Shown: piece after piece, positions 21,355 to 24,622 of the stretch
Numbering within the stretch: the stretch's first letter is position 1
Layout of the letters: each line of letters opens with the position of its first letter
IMG/VR virus record: IMGVR_UViG_3300035180_000559
Span: 1 to 24,622 of that record
From: a virus
Direction: 5' to 3' (one strand)
Length of the DNA: 24,622 bases
The notes under the pieces: model-generated
Seen by the model: only the letters and a program-made list of their open reading frames with translations
Database searches by the model: none
Told to the model about the DNA's origin: nothing
Position numbers and translations under genes: made by a program

Positions 21355-21362
21355 TCTAAATA
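21355..21362 (+). promoter_or_regulatory. Possible late promoter box TCTAAATA
   Basis: Six of eight to TATAAATA, between the sheath and tube genes and 19 bases before the gp19 start. It would give a very short leader with the SD AAGGAG. It may allow extra gp19 expression, or be chance. Confidence 0.4.
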
Positions 21363-21381
21363 GCCATACAAGGAGATAAGT

Positions 21382-21972
21382 GTGAGCACAATCAACGATA
21401 TCGGCATCCCAGGCGTAGGTTCAGGTATCCTACATCCAAAGCAAAAAAACCGCTGGCGTGTAACGTTTGCTAATATGGGCGGCGGCACTGACAGCCAACC
21501 TGTATCAATGCAAGCGATTAACATCAATCGTCCAAAGTTGACATTCGCAAAAGTTGAACTTCACCGTTACAACTCTGTGTCGTATGTTGCAGGAAAGCAC
21601 TCGTGGGATCCAATGGCTCTCACAGTTCAGGACGACGTCACAGGTTCAGCTTCACAAGTAATTCAAGCACAACTGCAAAAGCAACAGTGGTTGATTGGTG
21701 CAGAAGGCCAATGGCTTGCAGCAGCTGGTGAAGGTTCAATCTACAAGTTTGTTACATATCTCGAAATGCTTGACGGCAACGATCAAGTTACCGAGCGCTG
21801 GACAATGGAAGGCTGCTGGTTTGAAAACGTTGACTGGACAGAACTTGACTACTCAACAGCTGACCCAGTAACAATTGTTATGTCAATCAGCTATGATCAC
21901 GCACGCCAGAATATTGGTGGATATGCGCAAGGTCAAGGCATCGCTTCTGGTGGTGCTGGTAAGATCGGTTAA
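21382..21972 (+). CDS. 19: Tail tube protein, gp19
   Basis: This 196-aa protein matches T4 gp19 (163 aa). The GTG start at 21382 follows AAGGAG at six to seven bases. Typical tube text includes QKNRWRVTFANMG (21-33), INRPKLTFAKVELHRYNSVS (49-68), HSWDPMALTVQDD (73-85) and ERWTMEGCWFENVDWTELDY (138-157). gp19 hexamers stack on the baseplate initiator around the tape measure and form the DNA channel. The Gly-rich C-terminus (YAQGQGIASGGAGKIG) is an extension of unknown purpose. Codon bias is strong. A UUCG terminator follows. Confidence 0.93.
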   Translation: MSTINDIGIPGVGSGILHPKQKNRWRVTFANMGGGTDSQPVSMQAININRPKLTFAKVELHRYNSVSYVAGKHSWDPMALTVQDDVTGSASQVIQAQLQKQQWLIGAEGQWLAAAGEGSIYKFVTYLEMLDGNDQVTERWTMEGCWFENVDWTELDYSTADPVTIVMSISYDHARQNIGGYAQGQGIASGGAGKIG

Positions 21973-21989
21973 GCCTGATCACGATTGTA

Positions 21990-22019
21990 GAAAAGCACGC
22001 TTCGGCGTGCTTTTCTTTT
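21990..22019 (+). terminator. Rho-independent terminator after gp19
   Basis: GAAAAGCACGC (21990-22000) pairs with GCGTGCTTTTC (22005-22015), an 11-bp stem with a TTCG loop, followed by TTTT. Confidence 0.95.
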
Positions 22020-22032
22020 AGTGTTTGCTGTG

Positions 22033-22040
22033 CATAAATA
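22033..22040 (+). promoter_or_regulatory. Late promoter box CATAAATA
   Basis: Seven of eight to TATAAATA, just after the gp19 terminator and 24 bases before the next start; GAGGA SD between. Confidence 0.7.
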
Positions 22041-22064
22041 AGTACGTTACCCAGAGGAATTAAC

Positions 22065-23507
22065 ATGGCTGATCCACGTACCTATACTGTCAAACAATGC
22101 GAACCTGCTTATCTACAAAAGAGTGGAGCAGGAATTGCAGGTTCGACTGCTGACCGTCGCGACTTCTTCAACTCCATAGGGAAGATTGGTGACCTGCAAG
22201 TGTTGAATAGCATTGGCGGCGGGAATATAGGCAAGGGACTGCGTAATCTTAACAGCATTTCAAACTCAATTCGTGTTGGAACCGGCGCCCTTCCAACATC
22301 TATCGGAACATCAATTGACACAGGTGCAAACTGGGTCCTGCAACAAACAGGAATTGCACCAACAGTGGTTAATATGTTGCGTCCTTTGAATCCAGCGATT
22401 GCAAATCAAGCATATGGACAGGCAAAACAAGTATACTCCAAAGTTAAGGCGGGAAATTTCAAGACCACTGATATTCCTTCTGCACTACAAGACTTTCAAA
22501 ATTTAGAGCGGTTAGGGCGCAATATTTTTACCCCCGGCGCAGGTGATGCACAAACAGCACTTGGTGAACATTGCGAGGCTTCTCCATACGCAGTTGACCT
22601 GATTGCACGTGCTCCTAAATTCAAGTTCTTGTTTGTTGTCCAATTTATTCCCGATGCAGGATACGGCCCACTTGGCGATCAAGACTTTGGTCCACTTGAT
22701 ATGGCATTTACTGTCAAGCGATCGTCACGTCCAAATATCAAGTTTCACCACGAAGATGTGAACTATTACAACTTCCGCACCAAGGTGGTTACAAAGACAG
22801 AGTTTGATGAAATGAACATGTCATTTCACGATGATACAATGAATGTTGGTACACGGTTCTATCACTCATACATGCGAGCAATGTCACCAATCACTGGAAT
22901 TGAAGCGTCAGGAGCCCAGTCAGATATGCTGGAACAGGGAGGTATGGATTTCGTTGACAATACATTAAGCGCTAATCAAATCATTAACCAAATTGCAGCA
23001 AGTAAGTATGCAGCCTCATCAGGAACGTTGGTTAATGATCGTAAGCAAGTATTCAGTGAAATTCGTATCTATCACCTATTCGACAACGGCAATCGGATGA
23101 ATGTTTGGCGTTTTTTCAACCCACGAATCTCTGCGCTAAATTTGGATGAATTGGACATGTCTGTTGGCAACGAAGGGTCAGAATTATCTCTCACGTTCAA
23201 CTATGACAGCGTATTCCTTGATCCAGATGTATCCCTTGCATCTGCCAATAAGTATAACCTCAAACAAACACAACGTGGTGGAGTGTATCCTCTTCGCTAC
23301 AACGGGAATGCAACGAAGGGTAATAGTCCAATTGACGCAGTTACTAACATTGGTTCAAGTGGATCAGCAGCAGACTTGCTTGGACCTCTTAAAAATGCAT
23401 CTAATCAAGTTGCCAGCTTGGGTAAATCCGCTGTTGCATCTGTTGCTGATCTTGGAACGAAATTCAGCAAAGCGATTACGAGCCTTCCGTTTGGTGGTAG
23501 TGGTTAA
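22065..23507 (+). CDS. Baseplate tail-tube initiator-like protein (gp54/gp48 type)
   Basis: This 480-aa protein has a Gly/Asn/Ser-rich N-terminal extension (about 1-165), a central beta domain and a Gly/Ser/Ala-rich C-terminus (about 415-480). The central part contains PKFKFLFVVQFIPDAGYG (about 184-201), KRSSRPNIKFHHEDVNYYNF (about 219-238), MNMSFHDDTMN and IRIYHLFDNGNRMNVWRFFNPRI. This resembles the tail-tube fold, where T4 gp54 (320 aa) and gp48 are gp19-related proteins that start tube growth on the baseplate. It lies directly downstream of gp19. I favour a gp54-like initiator; a gp48-like junction protein is the alternative. The ATG at 22065 has a GAGGA SD. Confidence 0.68.
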   Translation: MADPRTYTVKQCEPAYLQKSGAGIAGSTADRRDFFNSIGKIGDLQVLNSIGGGNIGKGLRNLNSISNSIRVGTGALPTSIGTSIDTGANWVLQQTGIAPTVVNMLRPLNPAIANQAYGQAKQVYSKVKAGNFKTTDIPSALQDFQNLERLGRNIFTPGAGDAQTALGEHCEASPYAVDLIARAPKFKFLFVVQFIPDAGYGPLGDQDFGPLDMAFTVKRSSRPNIKFHHEDVNYYNFRTKVVTKTEFDEMNMSFHDDTMNVGTRFYHSYMRAMSPITGIEASGAQSDMLEQGGMDFVDNTLSANQIINQIAASKYAASSGTLVNDRKQVFSEIRIYHLFDNGNRMNVWRFFNPRISALNLDELDMSVGNEGSELSLTFNYDSVFLDPDVSLASANKYNLKQTQRGGVYPLRYNGNATKGNSPIDAVTNIGSSGSAADLLGPLKNASNQVASLGKSAVASVADLGTKFSKAITSLPFGGSG

Positions 23508-23509
23508 TC

Positions 23510-23947
23510 ATGGCTGGCAGTAGGTTTTCCCAAGGAAAATATACTCCAATCAATCCACACAAGTATGTTGGTGATGTGGATAAGATTCGGTTTATGTCGT
23601 CGTATGAACTTGCAACACACAAGTTTTTTGATGGAAACGAACGAGTCCTTCGCTGGTCAAGCGAAGAAATAGCAATTCCATACTTGAAACCCACTGACAA
23701 TCGTGTGCATAAATACTATCCGGATTACTGGGTAGAATACATCAACAAAGATGGCGTAATCATACAGGAAATCATTGAGGTTAAGCCAGCAGCTCAAACA
23801 CAAGCACCGCGCAAAAACCACAAACATGCTCTGTATGAACAACTGATGTTTGCTGTTAATGTTGCAAAGTGGCAAGCGGCCCAGTCGTTTTGTAAGGCTC
23901 GAAATATATCGTTTCGAATCATCACAGAGAAGACGATTTTCAAATGA
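23510..23947 (+). CDS. 4: Head completion protein, gp4 (TnsA/PD-(D/E)xK-like)
   Basis: This 145-aa protein closely follows T4 gp4 (also called 50/65; about 150 aa): SQGKYTPINPHKYVGD (7-22), FMSSYELATHKFFDGNERVLRWSSEE in outline (28-53), YYPDYWVEY (69-77), IEVKP (89-93), and a C-terminal AKWQAAQSFCKARNISFRIITEK. In T4 gp4 is needed to complete filled heads before tail joining. A nuclease-like motif is visible: E33, P71-D72, then E90-V-K92, as in PD-(D/E)xK enzymes of the TnsA type. Whether it cuts DNA is not shown by sequence. It starts two bases after the preceding stop with no strong SD, and its stop overlaps the gp16 start (ATGA), so coupled translation is likely. Confidence 0.9.
   Translation: MAGSRFSQGKYTPINPHKYVGDVDKIRFMSSYELATHKFFDGNERVLRWSSEEIAIPYLKPTDNRVHKYYPDYWVEYINKDGVIIQEIIEVKPAAQTQAPRKNHKHALYEQLMFAVNVAKWQAAQSFCKARNISFRIITEKTIFK
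23708..23715 (+). promoter_or_regulatory. Possible intragenic late box CATAAATA
   Basis: An ATAAATA box preceded by C lies inside the gp4 gene, about 230 bases before the gp16 start. It could give extra terminase transcription or be a chance coding match. Confidence 0.25.
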
Positions 23948-24378
23948 ACATTACCACACAACAAAAGCTCGTCGATCATCCTCTGGAAGATATCTTTGAC
24001 ATTGAGTCGGGTACAACAATGGTTGAGTACAAAGAAGTACTCCCAGCAGAAGTTGTGTCAATGCCTACGTACGATGCGAAAGATGACGAGATTGAAGTCA
24101 AATTGGAAGAGATTTATACTGTTGCAATGGGACAAGTCAGCGTTATCAGCGATGAACTCGAACGCGTTGAAGGTAAGTTCAAAGCACGAATGGGTGAAGT
24201 GACAGCAACAATGTTGAACGTAGCTCTTGGTGCTGTTCGTGAAAAGTCTGTGCTAAAAATGCACAAAGATAAGCTAACTCCAATTCCTGGAACTGCTACA
24301 CATACAACCAACAATAACCTGATTGTTGCTGACCGGAACGAGATCCTCCGGGCACTCCTCGATAAGACCAAAAGGTAA
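23944..24378 (+). CDS. 16: Small terminase subunit, gp16
   Basis: This 144-aa protein has the plan of T4 gp16 (164 aa): an acidic N-terminal region (residues 1-50), a central helical oligomerisation core (about 50-100, LEEIYTVAMGQVSVISDEL and ATMLNVALGAVREKSVLKMHKDK in part), then a polar linker and a short C-terminal segment (DRNEILRALLDKTKR). The small terminase recognises or loads concatemeric DNA and stimulates gp17. The ATG overlaps the gp4 stop as ATGA. Its own stop codon lies in the hairpin that precedes gp17. Confidence 0.85.
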   Translation: MNITTQQKLVDHPLEDIFDIESGTTMVEYKEVLPAEVVSMPTYDAKDDEIEVKLEEIYTVAMGQVSVISDELERVEGKFKARMGEVTATMLNVALGAVREKSVLKMHKDKLTPIPGTATHTTNNNLIVADRNEILRALLDKTKR

Positions 24379-24407
24379 CCCTACCTTTTATGCGGGTAAA
24401 TACCTGC
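24370..24407 (+). promoter_or_regulatory. Two adjacent hairpins at the gp16-gp17 junction
   Basis: AAAAGGTA (24370-24377) pairs with TACCTTTT (24382-24389) around ACCC. GCGGGT (24392-24397) pairs with ACCTGC (24402-24407), including one G-U pair, around AAAT. The ATG at 24408 follows directly, and its only SD-like bases (GGG, 24394-24396) are in the second stem. The first stem covers the gp16 stop codon. Confidence 0.5.
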
Positions 24408-24622
24408 ATGGCCAAATCCAAAAACCCATTTCTTAAACGTGCGAACGAGCAGTATGAATATACTGCTGAGCAGGTTATGGAGCTTTCCAAATGCATGGAA
24501 GATCCAGAGTACTTCATTGACAAGTACTGCCAGATTCAAACAGCAACGGAAGGCTCAATTCCGTTCTCTTTGCGTCCGTACCAGCGAAATATTGTCCGCA
24601 CGTTTGCTGACAACCGACTCTC
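24408..24622 (+). CDS. 17: Large terminase subunit, gp17, N-terminal part
   Basis: The frame is open to the end of the window (71 complete codons). It reads MAKSKNPFL, then YEYTAEQVMELSKCMEDPEYF, DKYCQIQTATEGSIPFSL and RPYQRNIVRTFADNRL, matching the N-terminal region of T4 gp17, whose adenine-binding/Q-motif region precedes the Walker A ATPase. gp17 is the packaging motor ATPase and headful nuclease. An in-frame ATG at 24390 would add six residues (MRVNTC); neither start has a strong SD. Both starts lie next to the hairpins at 24370-24407, and the gene probably depends on coupling to gp16 translation. Confidence 0.92.
   Translation, partial: MAKSKNPFLKRANEQYEYTAEQVMELSKCMEDPEYFIDKYCQIQTATEGSIPFSLRPYQRNIVRTFADNRL

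Noticed and set aside
24396-24403. GTAAATAC as a late promoter for gp17
   Set aside because: The predicted transcript start would fall at the gp17 start codon, leaving no leader.

Overview
This window is part of the genome of a contractile-tailed, T4-superfamily bacteriophage, distant from T4 itself. Nearly every large gene can be matched from memory to a T4 morphogenesis protein: gp46, gp26-like, tape measure, gp20, gp67, gp21, gp22, gp23, gp13, gp14, gp15, gp18, gp19, gp54-like, gp4, gp16 and gp17. Most transcription units are preceded by an ATAAATA-type box matching the T4 late-promoter consensus TATAAATA. Strong Shine-Dalgarno (SD) sites and UUCG-loop terminators fit a Gram-negative host. 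All assignments come from reading the sequence; no database search was run. No tRNA gene, CRISPR array or transposon was seen.

Layout. 1-1325 (+): end of the gp46 recombination nuclease subunit, an unknown 108-aa gene, and a RuvC-type Holliday junction resolvase. 1326-1620: a gene-free stretch rich in short inverted repeats, ending in a long hairpin between convergent genes. 1621-2645 (-): a gp26-like baseplate/tail-assembly protein and a 75-aa downstream frame, joined by a perfect -1 slippery heptamer (T TTTTTT) and followed by an 11-bp hairpin. 2734-4998 (+): tape measure protein, divergent from that pair. 5068-10336: capsid module gp20 portal, gp67-like core, gp21 protease, gp22 scaffold, gp23 major capsid. 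10479-12344: four small genes of unknown function, two of them behind a sigma70-like promoter. 12432-19052: neck/connector module. Its gp13-like and gp14-like proteins carry large extra domains (eleven Trp repeats, and a discoidin-like domain), with an abundant-looking structural protein between them, then gp15. 19120-23507: gp18 sheath with a tandemly duplicated inserted domain, gp19 tube, and a gp54-like tube initiator. 23510-24622: gp4 head completion protein, gp16 small terminase, and the start of gp17 large terminase.

How it fits together. Prohead assembly uses the portal, core, protease and capsid proteins, and (L/I)xE sites typical of gp21 cleavage are visible in gp23 and gp67. DNA is packaged by gp16/gp17 after branches are resolved by the RuvC-like nuclease. 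Heads are closed by gp4 and gp13/14. Tails are built from the tape measure, its candidate frameshifting chaperone, the gp54-like initiator, tube and sheath, and capped by gp15.

The most unusual signals are: (1) the likely programmed frameshift in the gp26-like gene next to the tape measure gene; (2) late promoters placed inside hairpins, so that read-through and locally started transcripts fold differently, including a T4 gene 49-like arrangement in front of the non-homologous RuvC resolvase; and (3) adhesin-like domains built into neck and sheath proteins.
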